A stretch of 64,000 bases of DNA from Arthrobacter globiformis. GTDB lineage: Bacteria; Actinomycetota; Actinomycetes; Actinomycetales; Micrococcaceae. Below are positions 7,606-17,711 of the stretch, in pieces. The notes below the pieces were generated by a model. That model did no database searches. It was not told the origin of the DNA and was given only the letters and a program-made list of their open reading frames with translations. A program made the translations under genes and the position numbers. The DNA is taken from NCBI RefSeq assembly GCF_030818015.1, contig NZ_JAUSZX010000001.1:3162001-3226000 (forward strand). The letters are read 5' to 3'. Every line of letters begins with the position of its first letter. Within the stretch, counting starts at the first letter, position 1.

Positions 7606-8778
7606 CTAGACCAGAACCAGGTCGTCAACGTGAACAACTTCACGGTCAAACCCGCGGCCCAGGGCCTCGCCCAGCTCCACGGTGGACCGTCCGAGCATCT
7701 GCGGCAGTTCGGCCGCGGAGTAGTTCACCAGTCCGCGGGCGATGACGGTGCCCTCAGGCGAGACCATTTCGACGGCGTCGCCGCTTTCGAAGTTGCCTTC
7801 GACGGACGTGATGCCGGCGGGCAGCAGCGAGGTATGGTTGTCCCGCACAGCCCGGACGGCGCCGGCGTCAAGGAACAGCCGGCCCTGCACGTGGGCCAGA
7901 TGCGCGAGCCACATCATCCGGACAGATTTGCGCCCCCCGTTTACAGTGAACCAGGTTCCGACGTCCTCGCCGGCCAGCGCTGCGGCGGCGTTGGAGGTGG
8001 ATGTGACGAGGGCGGGGATTCCGGAGTCGGCAGCCATCGTGGCGGCCTCCACCTTGGTCTGCATGCCGCCGGTGCCGACGCCTGCCTTGCCGGTCTTGCC
8101 GATGGAGACGCCGTCGAGGTCCTCGGGGCCGTCCACCTGCGGAATCCGCTTGGCACCCTTGGCGGGCGGGCCGTCGTAGAGGGAGTCGACGTCGGACAGC
8201 AGAACCAGCGCATCGGCCCGCACCAGGTGCGCGACGAGGGCGGACAGTCGGTCGTTGTCGCCGAACCGGATCTTATGCGTGGCGACGGTGTCGTTCTCGT
8301 TCACGACGGGCACCACGCCGAGGTTCAGCAGCCGGTTGAGGGCACGGAACGCGTTGGTGTGGTGGCTGCGCCGCATGAGGTCATCTGCCGTGAGGAGCAC
8401 TTGGCTCACGGTCACGCCATGGGCGGCGAAGGCGTGCGTGTACCGTGCCATCAGCAGGCCCTGCCCCACGCTGGCCGCGGCCTGCTGCGTGGCGAGGTCG
8501 CGGGGACGCTTGGCCAGGCCCAGCGGTGCTAGACCGGCCGAAATGGCACCGGAGGAAACAAGGATGATCTCGGTTCCCGCGTTGCACTTGGCGGCCAGCA
8601 CATCCGAAAGCTCGGTGAGCGCCTCCTCCGATATTCCGCCCTTGATGCTGGTAAGGGACGACGATCCTACTTTGACCACAATGCGGCGTGCCCTGGCGAG
8701 CACGCTGCGGTCGTCGGTCCTGGGTTCCTCGATGACAATTGCGGAAGTATCGGTCACGTGTGCGGGTTCACTCCTCAT
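7606..8778 (-). CDS. proB: Glutamate 5-kinase with PUA domain
   Basis: ProB phosphorylates glutamate at the gamma carboxyl and is the feedback-controlled first step of proline synthesis. The 390-residue protein has an amino-acid kinase domain at about residues 30-280 ([42 protein letters not shown]) and a C-terminal PUA domain at about 300-380. The N terminus is about 25 residues longer than in short homologues. Its first 11 bp overlap the 3' end of obgE, which implies translational coupling and a shared obgE-proB-proA transcript. Confidence 0.96.
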   Translation of the reverse strand: MRSEPAHVTDTSAIVIEEPRTDDRSVLARARRIVVKVGSSSLTSIKGGISEEALTELSDVLAAKCNAGTEIILVSSGAISAGLAPLGLAKRPRDLATQQAAASVGQGLLMARYTHAFAAHGVTVSQVLLTADDLMRRSHHTNAFRALNRLLNLGVVPVVNENDTVATHKIRFGDNDRLSALVAHLVRADALVLLSDVDSLYDGPPAKGAKRIPQVDGPEDLDGVSIGKTGKAGVGTGGMQTKVEAATMAADSGIPALVTSTSNAAAALAGEDVGTWFTVNGGRKSVRMMWLAHLAHVQGRLFLDAGAVRAVRDNHTSLLPAGITSVEGNFESGDAVEMVSPEGTVIARGLVNYSAAELPQMLGRSTVELGEALGRGFDREVVHVDDLVLV

Positions 8779-10357
8779 GTTCGGTGTTCAGTCCGCTCTC
8801 CTTGAGAGGCCGGGCAACCCGGCGCGCGCTGACGGACTCGGTCCAGATGCCGGCTTTGCGCTCGGCCTCCAGCTCGGCCCGTGCCGCTGCCTTCGCCTCG
8901 CGGCGTTCGATCTGTTCTTCGCGCTTCTGGCCGCGGGTGGGGCGGTCGCCGATGTCTGCGAAGCGGACGTCCGTGCCGCGCGGCGAAGCCAGCAGCTCGG
9001 CGCCAGCCATCATGGTCGGCTCCCAGTCGAACACCACGCCGTCATCCTCACCGATCACCACGGTGTCGCCGGGCTTGGCGCCCTGCTTGAACAGCTCGGT
9101 TTCGACGCCGAGCTTGGCGAGGCGGTCGGCGAGGTAGCCAATGGCTTCCTCGTTGGTGAAGTCCGTCTGCTTGACCCAGCGCACGGGCTTCTCGCCCAAA
9201 ACGCGGAACAGCGGCTCCAGGTTTTTCTCCTCGCGGCGGATCCGGAAACCGGTCTCGTTGACGGCGCGGGGCCGGAGCACCGGTGCGTGCACCTTCGGCG
9301 GTGTGGCCTCCACGCTGTCGCGGGCGGCCTTGACGATCTCTGCCATGGCGAAGCCAAGCTGGCGGAGGCCTTCGTGGCTCGTGGCCGAAACCTCGAACAC
9401 GCGGTAGCCCCTCGACTCCAGCTCCGGGCGGACGAACTCGGCCATGTCCTTGCCGTCCGGCAGGTCGACCTTGTTCAAAGCCACCAACCGGGGCCTGTGA
9501 TTCAGCGGAACAACCTCGCCGTCGGTGCCGGCATAGCTCATATCAACGGCGTACTTCTCGAGTTCAGCTTCGATGATGGCGAGGTCGGAGAGTGGATCTC
9601 TGTCAGATTCCAGCGTACCGCAGTCCAAAACGTGAACCAAAGCGGCGCACCGCTCGACGTGCCGCAGGAAGTTGTGTCCCAGGCCCTTGCCTTCGCTTGC
9701 GCCTTCAATGAGCCCGGGGACGTCGGCGATAGTGAAGCGCACGTCGCCCGCCTGCACGACGCCGAGGTTGGGGATGAGGGTGGTGAAGGGATAATCGGCG
9801 ATCTTCGGCCTGGCGGCAGACATCGCCGCGATCAGGCTGGACTTGCCGGCGGAGGGGAAACCCACCAGGGCAATGTCTGCGATCGACTTCAGCTCCAGGA
9901 CGATATCCCTGGCATCACCCTCGATGCCCAGCAGTGCGAAACCTGGCGCCCGCCGCTTCTGCGAGGACAGCGCGGCGTTTCCAAGTCCGCCTTGCCCGCC
10001 GGAGGCTGCGACGAATTCCGTGCCCTCGCCCACGAGGTCGGCCAGGACCTTACCGTCCTTGGTCTTGACGACGGTGCCGTCGGGAACGGGCAGGACCAGG
10101 GTCTCGCCGTTCTTGCCGCCGCGCCAGTCACCCATGCCGGGGCCGCCGTTGGTGGCGTGCCGGTGGGGTGCGTGGTGGTAGTCGAGCAGCGTAGTCGTCT
10201 GCGAGTCGACGCGCAGGATGACGTCGCCCCCGTCGCCGCCGTTGCCGCCGTCGGGCCCGCCGAGCGGCTTGAACTTTTCACGGTGAACGGAGACACAACC
10301 GTGGCCGCCGGTACCGCCGGATACGTGCAGTACTACCCGGTCTACAAAGCTCGCCAC
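8768..10357 (-). CDS. obgE: GTPase ObgE (50S assembly)
   Basis: Obg is an essential GTPase in 50S ribosome assembly and stress signalling. The 529 residues show the glycine-rich Obg fold (about 1-158), a G domain with [10 protein letters not shown] (P-loop), [10 protein letters not shown] (G3) and NKVD (G4), and an OCT domain (about 350-430). They end in a charged tail rich in Arg, Glu and Ala of about 90 residues, longer than in E. coli and common in actinobacteria. It follows rpmA and rplU, the conserved rplU-rpmA-obg order, though a terminator-like stem lies between rpmA and obgE. Confidence 0.96.
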   Translation of the reverse strand: MASFVDRVVLHVSGGTGGHGCVSVHREKFKPLGGPDGGNGGDGGDVILRVDSQTTTLLDYHHAPHRHATNGGPGMGDWRGGKNGETLVLPVPDGTVVKTKDGKVLADLVGEGTEFVAASGGQGGLGNAALSSQKRRAPGFALLGIEGDARDIVLELKSIADIALVGFPSAGKSSLIAAMSAARPKIADYPFTTLIPNLGVVQAGDVRFTIADVPGLIEGASEGKGLGHNFLRHVERCAALVHVLDCGTLESDRDPLSDLAIIEAELEKYAVDMSYAGTDGEVVPLNHRPRLVALNKVDLPDGKDMAEFVRPELESRGYRVFEVSATSHEGLRQLGFAMAEIVKAARDSVEATPPKVHAPVLRPRAVNETGFRIRREEKNLEPLFRVLGEKPVRWVKQTDFTNEEAIGYLADRLAKLGVETELFKQGAKPGDTVVIGEDDGVVFDWEPTMMAGAELLASPRGTDVRFADIGDRPTRGQKREEQIERREAKAAARAELEAERKAGIWTESVSARRVARPLKESGLNTEHEE

Positions 10358-10417
10358 GTGAATCTCCTCTGTTGCTGAATCCGGCCGTCCTGGACGTCCA
10401 AATCGATTGTAATGCGG

Positions 10418-10457
10418 TTAAAAGAACAGTGGAGCGAGCCATCATGGCCCGCTCCAC
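10418..10457 (-). terminator. Terminator-like stem after rpmA
   Basis: A 12-bp stem (GTGGAGCG arms, one G-T wobble) downstream of rpmA is followed on the minus strand by TGTTCTTTT. It may limit read-through from rplU-rpmA into obgE. Confidence 0.7.
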
Positions 10458-10474
10458 CGGTTCAGAACTTGTTG

Positions 10475-10738
10475 TTACTCTGCAGCTGCAGCAGCAACGA
10501 TGTTGACGACCCGACGGCCGCGGCGCGTGCCGAATTCAACGGCACCTGCCTGCAGTGCGAACAGGGTGTCGTCGCCGCCACGGCCAACGCCCGCACCGGG
10601 GTGGAAGTGGGTGCCGCGCTGGCGGACGATGATCTCGCCAGCGGAAACTACCTGGCCGCCGAAGCGCTTTACGCCGAGGTACTGGGCGTTGGAGTCACGA
10701 CCGTTGCGAGTGGAGCTCGCGCCTTTTTTGTGTGCCAT
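10475..10738 (-). CDS. rpmA: 50S ribosomal protein L27
   Basis: The 87-residue protein starts [17 protein letters not shown] and contains [10 protein letters not shown], the conserved N-terminal arm of L27 that reaches the peptidyl-transferase centre. There is no N-terminal cleaved extension of the kind seen in Firmicutes. It lies 59 bp downstream of rplU and is presumably co-transcribed with it. Confidence 0.97.
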   Translation of the reverse strand: MAHKKGASSTRNGRDSNAQYLGVKRFGGQVVSAGEIIVRQRGTHFHPGAGVGRGGDDTLFALQAGAVEFGTRRGRRVVNIVAAAAAE

Positions 10739-10797
10739 TTGGAATGCCTGCCTTTAATTCTGGAAAAACTGCGGGGAGCCTGTTCAGTAACCGGTGG

Positions 10798-11118
10798 TTA
10801 CTTGATACCGGTGATCTTGACCTTCGTCAGTTCCTGACGGTGACCCTGGCGCTTCTTGTAACCGGTCTTGTTCTTGAACTTCTGGATGACGATCTTCGGA
10901 CCACGGAGGTCCTGGAGGATCTCAGCCGTCACAGTTACCTTGGCCAGGTCCGCAGCTGCGGAGGTGACCTTGTCACCGTCTACCAGGAGCAGCGCGGGCA
11001 GCTCGATGGTGCTACCAGCTCCACCGGCGACGCGGTTCAGGGTAACGAAGTCTCCAACGGAAACCTTCTCTTGGCGGCCGCCTGCGCGGACAATCGCGTA
11101 CACCACTTGGGAACTCAC
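10798..11118 (-). CDS. rplU: 50S ribosomal protein L21
   Basis: The 106-residue protein has the L21 core ([17 protein letters not shown]) and the C-terminal 23S rRNA-binding region [14 protein letters not shown]. The chosen start adds a few residues (MSSQV) before the usual VYAIV. It is the first gene of the rplU-rpmA unit, with a 319-bp gene-free stretch upstream. Confidence 0.96.
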   Translation of the reverse strand: MSSQVVYAIVRAGGRQEKVSVGDFVTLNRVAGGAGSTIELPALLLVDGDKVTSAAADLAKVTVTAEILQDLRGPKIVIQKFKNKTGYKKRQGHRQELTKVKITGIK

Positions 11119-11437
11119 TTCTCTCGACGTCTATTACTAAATTTGCGTGCGGAACCCGGGTCCGGAAAATTGGCCTGGTTCGCGCTGTGCCTCAACGCCG
11201 TGGATTGCCCGGGGGGAACCCGTGAGCTATCCCAGGAAGAAGTCCGACTGGACGAATCCCGGGTCATAACCCAAGTGTTGGCGTAAGCACCGAAGATCTA
11301 GAATACGCTAATTCCGTCGTCGGCCGCAAATGAGGCTGGCACCGGCGGATTCTCCGTGATAGGCGCCACAAGGGCTGCTGTTCGGATCTGCCGTCACCGT
11401 GCGCGACTATCCTACCCGGCCGGGCGCGCGCATCTGT
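11119..11437. other. Gene-free stretch upstream of rplU
   Basis: This stretch lies between the stop of thiD-tenA and the start of rplU. It should carry the rplU promoter and leader on the minus strand. I see AT-rich sequence around 11296-11312 that could hold a -10 element, but no convincing pair of hexamers and no strong stem-loop. Confidence 0.4.
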
Positions 11438-13003
11438 TCAGCTGTGGCGGCTCGGCGCGTCGAAGAATTCCACCTCGTACCGGCAGGACTGCCGGAAGGC
11501 GGTGAGCATGGCCTTCCGCTCCCCCGCCGACGCGGCCCGGCCGGCGTCGTCGGCGATTTCGATGGCCCGCAGGGTCGCGGCAGCGAACTCCTCGTCGGCG
11601 TACGTCCGCAGCCACTCGGCGTACGGGTGCCCGGCCTGCGCCCCGGCGGCCACATATTCGGCGTGCAGGGTCTCCCCCACCTCGGCGTACAGCCAGAAGC
11701 AAGGCAGGACCGCGGCAACCAGCACCGCGTAGCTGCCACCCGCCGAAGCCGCCACCAGATGATCGACGTACGCCTTCGTGACCGGGCCAAGCTCCGTCTG
11801 CACGGTGCGCGTGCTGAGCCAGTTGCGGTGCAGTTCCGATTCAACCTCCAGGCATTGCTGGGCCGAGTGCGCCCAGAACAGCTGCTCGGACTCGGTTGGC
11901 GCGAGTGCGCTGGCCCGGGCCAGGACGCGGGAGTAGCCGTTGAGGTAGATGGCATCCTGTGCCAGGTAGTACGCGAATTCCTTCTCCGCCAGGGTGCCTT
12001 CGGCAAGTCCTCTGATGAAGCCCAGGCCATAGATGGCTTCCAGGTCGGCAACGGTCTCAGCGCGCAGCAGTTCCGCGAACCCGCCCTTCCGTTCGGGCTG
12101 GGACAGGTGGTGGAAGTGGTTGATCGGTCCGTTTCCTGCGCCGACCTCCAGCTGCCCGGAGGTACGGAGGGCGCCGGCCAGCCAGGGCTTGACCGCCCGC
12201 AATGACGCTTCCCAGTCGCCCAGCCGTGCCTGAGCCGTGGCCATGGCCGAGGAGAGCGAGCACCCGGTGCCGTGGCTGTTCCTCGTGGTGATCCGTTCGC
12301 CCGCAATCTCCACCACCTCCGCAGACAGCAGCCCGGCCGTGTTCACGAGGGCATCCGGGCAGGTTGAGCCGTCCAGGTGACCGCCTTTGACGAGGACCGT
12401 GGCACCGGTCTGGGCCGCGAGCCGCTTGCCCTGGTCAAGGGCGGCGGCCCAGTCCGCGGCCTCCGGTTCCCCGAGCAGCATGGCCAGTTCGGGGAGATTG
12501 GGGGTGATCAGGTCCGCCAGCGGCAGCAGTTCGACGAGTGCTGCCTCCGCGGACTCCTGAAGGAGGCGGTCACCGCTGGTGGCCACCATCACCGGATCGA
12601 GAACAACGACGCCGGGCCGCACCTTTTCGAGCCAGCGGCGGACTGCGGCAATCACCTGTGCATCGCCCAGCATGCCGATCTTGACGGCGTCCACGTGGAT
12701 ATCGTCGCTGATGGTGTCCAGCTGCGCTGACAGGAAGGATGCCGGCGGAACGTGCACGCCGCGCACGCCGGTGGTGTTCTGCGCGGTCAGGGCGGTTATT
12801 GCCGCCATCCCATAGCCGCCGTGGGCCGCAATACTTTTCAGGTCGGCCTGGATGCCTGCACCGCCGGACGGATCCGAGCCTGCGATGGCAAGGACCCGGG
12901 GAACGTCGCGGGAGGTCGGAGCGGCCGGCGCCACGGTTTCCAGAACGGAACCGGCGGCAGCCGCAGGTGCGGACAGGAGCGATGCTGATGACAAGGAAGA
13001 CAT
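11438..13003 (-). CDS. thiD: HMP/HMP-P kinase fused to TenA aminopyrimidine hydrolase
   Basis: The 521-residue protein is a fusion. Residues about 35-295 are ThiD, which phosphorylates hydroxymethylpyrimidine (GSDPSGGAGIQADLK, VLDPVM, and the anion-hole GTGCSLSSA). Residues about 305-520 are TenA, which hydrolyses degraded or intact thiamine pyrimidines. The TenA part has the segment FAYYLAQDAIYL, a cysteine in LPCFWLYAEVG at the place of the family nucleophile, and the C-terminal EVEFFDAP. The fusion fits pyrimidine salvage: TenA releases hydroxymethylpyrimidine and ThiD activates it. A TPP riboswitch directly upstream makes it thiamine-repressed. No other thiamine gene is nearby. Confidence 0.95.
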   Translation of the reverse strand: MSSLSSASLLSAPAAAAGSVLETVAPAAPTSRDVPRVLAIAGSDPSGGAGIQADLKSIAAHGGYGMAAITALTAQNTTGVRGVHVPPASFLSAQLDTISDDIHVDAVKIGMLGDAQVIAAVRRWLEKVRPGVVVLDPVMVATSGDRLLQESAEAALVELLPLADLITPNLPELAMLLGEPEAADWAAALDQGKRLAAQTGATVLVKGGHLDGSTCPDALVNTAGLLSAEVVEIAGERITTRNSHGTGCSLSSAMATAQARLGDWEASLRAVKPWLAGALRTSGQLEVGAGNGPINHFHHLSQPERKGGFAELLRAETVADLEAIYGLGFIRGLAEGTLAEKEFAYYLAQDAIYLNGYSRVLARASALAPTESEQLFWAHSAQQCLEVESELHRNWLSTRTVQTELGPVTKAYVDHLVAASAGGSYAVLVAAVLPCFWLYAEVGETLHAEYVAAGAQAGHPYAEWLRTYADEEFAAATLRAIEIADDAGRAASAGERKAMLTAFRQSCRYEVEFFDAPSRHS

Positions 13004-13005
13004 CC

Positions 13006-13085
13006 CTTCGCCGGTGCTAACCGGACAGGTTCAACGGGTTTGGATCTCAGCCGGCCCGTGCGCGGCACCCCGTGTCAGTCCCCCA
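13006..13085 (-). promoter_or_regulatory. TPP riboswitch (THI element)
   Basis: The minus strand carries the conserved THI-box segments in order: GGGGTGCC, CTGAGA, ACCCGTTGAACCTG and GGTTAGCACCGGCGAAGGGA. The aptamer ends at the start codon of thiD-tenA, and its last strand contains the likely ribosome-binding site (GAAGGG), so binding of thiamine pyrophosphate should block translation initiation. Confidence 0.95.
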
Positions 13086-13205
13086 GCCTAGCGGTTCGTC
13101 CGGCCTGGGACACCGAATTTGGCGTTTGCGACAGGCTTTTGCGGGCTGTGCGCCGCCTGGACTTTGATCGATGCACTGGCCCGTGCCACATCCCCCGGGA
13201 ACCAG

Positions 13206-13241
13206 AAAGGTCCGGCATCGCAGGCGCGGTGCCGGACCTTT
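13206..13241 (-). terminator. Stem-loop after rne
   Basis: A perfect 12-bp inverted repeat, AAAGGTCCGGCA and its complement, starts 28 bp downstream of the rne stop codon on the minus strand. The A/T ends of the stem give the short T tract of an intrinsic terminator. Confidence 0.75.
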
Positions 13242-13269
13242 CCATGAGTCAGCTCAGAGTTCGTTTGTC

Positions 13270-16200
13270 CTAGAGCTCTGAGGCGGGTACCCCGACTCCC
13301 AGGATGATCGGTTCGCTGGCTGGCTGCTGAGTGGCCTTGGGCGCTCCCTGCGCATTGCCCGTTTCCGGTGCCTTGGCCTCGTGCGAGTGCCCTGCGGCAG
13401 CAGCCGGCGCAACCTCGTGGTGTTCCACGGAAGTCTCGTTGGCTGCGCCCTGGGCGCGGCTGGCACTGCGGTTGCGGCGCGGACGGCGGCTGCGGGACGG
13501 CGCAGTGGGGCTTTCGGCGCGCTGGCCTTCCGGCTGCTGGCTTTCCGGCCGGGCCGTGGCAGGAGCCTGCTCCGTAGCCTCCTCCTCGGCGGCGGGGGCA
13601 ACCGGAGCACCGAGGTGCGCGAAGGCTTCCTCCAGGCGGTCCAGCGTCAGGGCCGGCGCTTCCTTGACCGGCTCCTCGCTGTGATCGACAAACGGAAGAA
13701 TCACTTTTTCGCCGCCGAAGGTGAGCACTGCGCCGGGCCGTCCGGAGATGCTCTCCGTTTCCGGAGCGCGGTGCACCACGGGACTTTCCGGCGCTGCGGC
13801 CGCGGGTGCGGCGGACCGGGCGGCCTCACCCGACGCTGCGGCGCTGTGCGCTGCTTCCTCATGCAGGTGGGCGGCGTGGGCCGCTGCAGCGATGTTGGCA
13901 AGGGCAGCGCGGGTCGCTTCAGCCTTGGCGTGGCGTTCTGCTTCCGACGGTTCCGGGTGGTGCACGGCAGCAGGGGCGACCGGGGCAGTCTCGGAAGACG
14001 GCTGTCCACCCTTGCCGCGGCGGCGCTTCCGCTCGGACCGGGCAGGGGGCTGCACCTCGGCGCGGTGCACGTGGTGCTCCGCGGCCACGGTGTTGGCGCG
14101 GCGGTGCTCCACCGGCTCGTCATGAGTGACGACGCCCCGGCCGGCGCATGCCTCGCACTGCTCGCCGAAGACTTCCAGGAGGCCGGTGCCCATGCGCTTG
14201 CGCGTCATCTGCACGAGTCCCAGGGAGGTCACTTCGGCCACCTGGTGCTTGGTCCGGTCGCGGCCCAGGCATTCCACCAGGCGGCGCAGGACCAGGTCGC
14301 GGTTGGATTCCAGCACCATGTCGATGAAGTCGATGACGATGATGCCGCCGATGTCGCGCAGCCGCAGCTGGCGGACAACTTCCTCGGCTGCTTCCAGGTT
14401 GTTCTTGGTGACCGTCTCTTCGAGGTTGCCGCCGCTGCCGGTGAATTTGCCGGTGTTGACGTCAACCACCGTCATGGCCTCGGTCCGGTCAATGACCAGC
14501 GAGCCGCCGGACGGCAGGAACACCTTGCGGTCCAGTGCCTTGTGGATCTGCTCGTCAATGCGCCAGGCGGAGAAGATGTCCTCGTCCTTGGTCCACTTTT
14601 CGAGCCGGCCCACCAGGTCCGGAGCAACGTAGGTGACGTAAGCCTCGATGGTGTCCCACGCTTCGTCGCCGGACACGATCAGCTTGGAGAAGTCCTCGTT
14701 GAAGACGTCCCGCACAACCTTGATGGTGAGGTCCGGTTCGCCGTAAAGCAGTTCGGGGGCGAGCACCTTGGTGGACTTCGCCTGGCTCTCAATCCCCTCC
14801 CACTGGGCACGGAGACGGTTGATGTCGTGGGTCAGTTCCTCCTCGGAGGCGCCTTCAGCGGCCGTCCGGACAATGACGCCCGCGTCCTCAGGGAGGCGGT
14901 CCTTGAGGATGCGCTTCAGGCGGTTGCGTTCGACGTCGGGCAGCTTGCGGGAGATGCCGGTCATGGACCCGCCGGGGACGTACACGAGGTACCGGCCGGG
15001 CAGGGAGATTTGGCTGGTGAGCCGCGCACCCTTATGGCCCACCGGATCCTTGGTGACCTGGACCAGGACGGAGTCGCCGGACTTCAGCGCGTTTTCGATC
15101 CGGCGCTGCTTGCCTTCGAGGGTTGCTGCGTCCCAGTTGACCTCGCCGGCGTACAGCACGGCGTTGCGGCCGCGTCCGATGTCGACGAAAGCGGCTTCCA
15201 TGGACGGCAGGACGTTCTGGACCTTGCCCAGGTAGACGTTGCCGATCAGGGAGTCCTGCTGCGTCTTGGAGACGAAATGCTCAGCCAGGACGCCGTCTTC
15301 CAGGACACCGATCTGGATTCTGTCGTCGCGCTGGCGGACGATCATCTGGCGGTCCACGGATTCCCGGCGGGCCAGGAACTCGGCCTCGGTGATCACGGTG
15401 CGGCGGCGGCCCGTGTCCCGCGATTCGCGGCGGCGCTGCTTCTTCGCCTCCAGGCGGGTGGATCCCTTGACGCTGGTCACCCGGTTGCTCGCCGGTGCCT
15501 CGCTGATGCTCCGCGGGGCGCGGACACGGGTGACCGTGTTGGGGGGATCGTCTTCTCCCCCGCCGGTCAGTTCCAGGTCCTGGTCACCGCGGCGGCGGCG
15601 GCGGCGACGGCGGGACGTCACGCCGTCTTCCAGCTGCGCACCCTCATCTTCGCCGGCTTCGTCAGAATCGTCTGTTCCCTCGTCGCCGTCGCCGATCTCG
15701 CGGTCGGTCCGGCTGCGGCCGCGGCGGCCACGGCTGCGCCGCCGACGGCGGCCGCCCTCGTCATCCAACTCCTCCTCGCCGTCCTCGGCTGGCACGTCCT
15801 CCTTAGCGGGAACGGCGGGGCGGATAACCGTGTTCAGGTCAGGGGCCTGGAAGATGATCGATGTAACTGAGGCAGGCTCCAGGAAGAGCGAACCCAGGGG
15901 CGACGGCCGGGTCTCTTCTTCGGCCTCTTCCTCCCCAACGGCTTCATGTGCAGCCGCCGGTTCGCCAGGGGCCGCCTCGGCCGGCGCTGCCTGGGCTTCA
16001 GGGGCGCCAGCAGCCGGGGCGGGCACTTCCGTCCGTCCGCTTGCCGCCGCCTCAGTGGCAGTCAAGGCAGCGGGTGACTCGGCAGCCTCCGCAGATTCAA
16101 CGGGGCTTTCGGCCGGCTCCGCGGCTTTCGGCTTTGTTGCCCGGCGGCGGCGCACAGGCTTTGACTCGGCAGAAGGTTCCTCGGCGGCCGGAACGGCCGC

Positions 16201-16551
16201 AGCCTCGACTGCCGGCTCGATAGCGGCTGCCTGTTCGCCAGCTTCCTGGACATCTACTTCGGCCCCGGCAGCTTCCGCAAACGCGGGCAACGGCTCTTCG
16301 GCAACCTTCTTCCGGGCGCGGGTCCGGCGCACCGGGGTCTTGGCCGGGGCGTCCGCGCTTTCCGCGACAGCCGACTCCGGCAGGGCGGCATCAGCCGCTG
16401 CAGTTTCCGACGCCGCGGACTCCGCGTCCGCTGCTGTGGCCTTGGGCGGCGCCTTGCGCCGGGTCCTGGTGGCTTTCTTGGGAGCCTCGGCGGCGGCTTC
16501 GCCGGCGGCAGCCGGTTCTTCATTAACGGCTATAACCTGGTCATTATCCAT
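13270..16551 (-). CDS. rne: Ribonuclease E/G
   Basis: This endoribonuclease starts mRNA decay and matures stable RNAs. I start it at the ATG giving MDNDQVIAV, which follows AGGAG at about 10 nt; the open frame upstream of this is not protein-like. The 1093-residue product has a long Ala/Glu/Pro-rich acidic N-terminal region (about 1-380, with Arg-rich clusters), then an S1 domain (GNVYLGKVQNVLPSMEAAFVD), the catalytic aspartates in VVDVNTGKFTGS and VIDFIDM, and the zinc-link CEAC motif. A disordered Arg/Ala/Glu tail of about 270 residues follows. Core flanked by disordered arms on both sides is the actinobacterial layout, unlike E. coli RNase E where the scaffold is only C-terminal. Confidence 0.95.
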   Translation of the reverse strand: MDNDQVIAVNEEPAAAGEAAAEAPKKATRTRRKAPPKATAADAESAASETAAADAALPESAVAESADAPAKTPVRRTRARKKVAEEPLPAFAEAAGAEVDVQEAGEQAAAIEPAVEAAAVPAAEEPSAESKPVRRRRATKPKAAEPAESPVESAEAAESPAALTATEAAASGRTEVPAPAAGAPEAQAAPAEAAPGEPAAAHEAVGEEEAEEETRPSPLGSLFLEPASVTSIIFQAPDLNTVIRPAVPAKEDVPAEDGEEELDDEGGRRRRRSRGRRGRSRTDREIGDGDEGTDDSDEAGEDEGAQLEDGVTSRRRRRRRRGDQDLELTGGGEDDPPNTVTRVRAPRSISEAPASNRVTSVKGSTRLEAKKQRRRESRDTGRRRTVITEAEFLARRESVDRQMIVRQRDDRIQIGVLEDGVLAEHFVSKTQQDSLIGNVYLGKVQNVLPSMEAAFVDIGRGRNAVLYAGEVNWDAATLEGKQRRIENALKSGDSVLVQVTKDPVGHKGARLTSQISLPGRYLVYVPGGSMTGISRKLPDVERNRLKRILKDRLPEDAGVIVRTAAEGASEEELTHDINRLRAQWEGIESQAKSTKVLAPELLYGEPDLTIKVVRDVFNEDFSKLIVSGDEAWDTIEAYVTYVAPDLVGRLEKWTKDEDIFSAWRIDEQIHKALDRKVFLPSGGSLVIDRTEAMTVVDVNTGKFTGSGGNLEETVTKNNLEAAEEVVRQLRLRDIGGIIVIDFIDMVLESNRDLVLRRLVECLGRDRTKHQVAEVTSLGLVQMTRKRMGTGLLEVFGEQCEACAGRGVVTHDEPVEHRRANTVAAEHHVHRAEVQPPARSERKRRRGKGGQPSSETAPVAPAAVHHPEPSEAERHAKAEATRAALANIAAAAHAAHLHEEAAHSAAASGEAARSAAPAAAAPESPVVHRAPETESISGRPGAVLTFGGEKVILPFVDHSEEPVKEAPALTLDRLEEAFAHLGAPVAPAAEEEATEQAPATARPESQQPEGQRAESPTAPSRSRRPRRNRSASRAQGAANETSVEHHEVAPAAAAGHSHEAKAPETGNAQGAPKATQQPASEPIILGVGVPASEL

Positions 16552-17008
16552 ATGTGGCAACACTCCTGCCCCCGACATGCCGCCACATTCGGCACCCATT
16601 GGGGCACATATTGTCAAAACCCGCAGGCATTGACAGAAGTCAATTGGATACCAGCAGGCTCGCACCGGCAGTGGGGTGCGGCAGGCCTGACAGGCCGGCG
16701 GGATTGTTACTGGAACCCGTTGTTTCTGACAACCACAACCAGGTGCCGTCCAATGAAAGCTGGGAGGCTGGATCTTCTTTCCAAAGCCTGCACCACTGCT
16801 CATTGGCGGTCTTGGGAACAAGCCACCGGACTGGAGTTCGAATGTGGTTCGCGCTCCAGCCACGTTTATTCTCTCATATTGCCGTTCAAATACGCTGTAA
16901 TTGTGTGACAAAGCCGGTCAATGCGGCCCATGGCGGTGAGTACAGACTGCCTCAAGCCGGCGGCGATACAATCTGGGCAGGAGCACCCCAGACAAAGGAC
17001 GCCATCCC
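16552..17008. other. Divergent gene-free region between rne and the VKOR gene
   Basis: This 457-bp region must hold the rne promoter and leader (minus strand) and the VKOR promoter (plus strand). On the minus strand two TTGAC-containing segments lie near 16610-16645, candidates for -35 elements of rne. On the plus strand TACAAT at 16977-16982 could be the VKOR -10. RNase E leaders are often targets of autoregulation in other bacteria; I see no clear large stem-loop to support that here. Confidence 0.4.
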
Positions 17009-17692
17009 ATGCCACGCATATCGCCTTCCACAGGCACGGACTACGAACAGGATCACCAGGACGGTGCCGGGCCCGCCGCGGCTTCGGCCGGTGCCGCCGT
17101 ACCGGCCATGACACGCGACCGCCCCTTCGGCTGGCTGCTGGTCATCACCGGCGTAGTGGGCTGGCTGGCATCCGGCATCCTGGTGCTGGAAAAGCTGGAG
17201 GTCCTCAAGGATCCCAACCACGCCACCGTCTGCGACGTGAACCCCTGGATTTCCTGCGGGCAGGTCATGCAGACGTGGCAGAGTTCAGTCTTTGGCTTCC
17301 CGAACATGTTCATCGGAATTGTCGCCTTCGCCGTCACGATCACCGCGGGAATGGCGCTGCTTGCCGGCGCCCGGTTCGCCCGCTGGTACTGGCTTGGGCT
17401 GCAGGCCGGCATCACGCTCGGCTTCATCTTCGTAGTGTGGCTGTGGTCCCAGGCGCTGTACTCCATCCGCATCCTGTGCCCGTTCTGCATGGTTGTCTGG
17501 GCCGCGATGATTCCGCTCTTTGTCTGGGTGACCGTGCGGAACGTAGTCCACGGCGTGATTCCGGCGCCGGCGGGCCTGGCCCGGATCCTGGGCGACTCGG
17601 GCTGGATCATCTCGGCGCTGCTCTACGTTGCCGTGATTGCGACGATCTTCTTCGCATTCATCCAGGTGTTCGCGGGCACCTCAGGGTTCTAG
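17009..17692 (+). CDS. Vitamin K epoxide reductase (VKOR) family membrane protein
   Basis: Bacterial VKOR reoxidises DsbA-type proteins and passes electrons to quinone, so it supports disulfide formation outside the cytoplasm. The 227-residue protein has four to five hydrophobic helices, the loop cysteines in CDVNPWISCG (about residues 72-81) and the redox centre CPFC near residue 158, the arrangement seen across the family. There is no fused thioredoxin domain, so a separate partner is needed. AAAGGA precedes the ATG. It stands alone on the plus strand, divergent from rne and convergent with ndk. Confidence 0.92.
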   Translation: MPRISPSTGTDYEQDHQDGAGPAAASAGAAVPAMTRDRPFGWLLVITGVVGWLASGILVLEKLEVLKDPNHATVCDVNPWISCGQVMQTWQSSVFGFPNMFIGIVAFAVTITAGMALLAGARFARWYWLGLQAGITLGFIFVVWLWSQALYSIRILCPFCMVVWAAMIPLFVWVTVRNVVHGVIPAPAGLARILGDSGWIISALLYVAVIATIFFAFIQVFAGTSGF

Positions 17693-17711
17693 CAGCTCAG
17701 GGTTCTAGCAG
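17680..17711. repeat. Perfect 16-bp tandem duplication across a stop codon
   Basis: The unit CTCAGGGTTCTAGCAG, which contains the last codons and TAG stop of the VKOR gene, occurs twice head to tail with no mismatch. It leads directly into the repeat element at 17711-17805. Confidence 0.85.

Noticed and set aside
13381..15870. Open frame of over 800 codons on the plus strand opposite rne
   Set aside because: It is the mirror of a high-GC coding gene; it shows no domain, and rne on the other strand is certain.
16552..16911. 120-residue N-terminal extension of RNase E/G
   Set aside because: The residues are not protein-like, and the ATG at 16551 has a proper AGGAG site.
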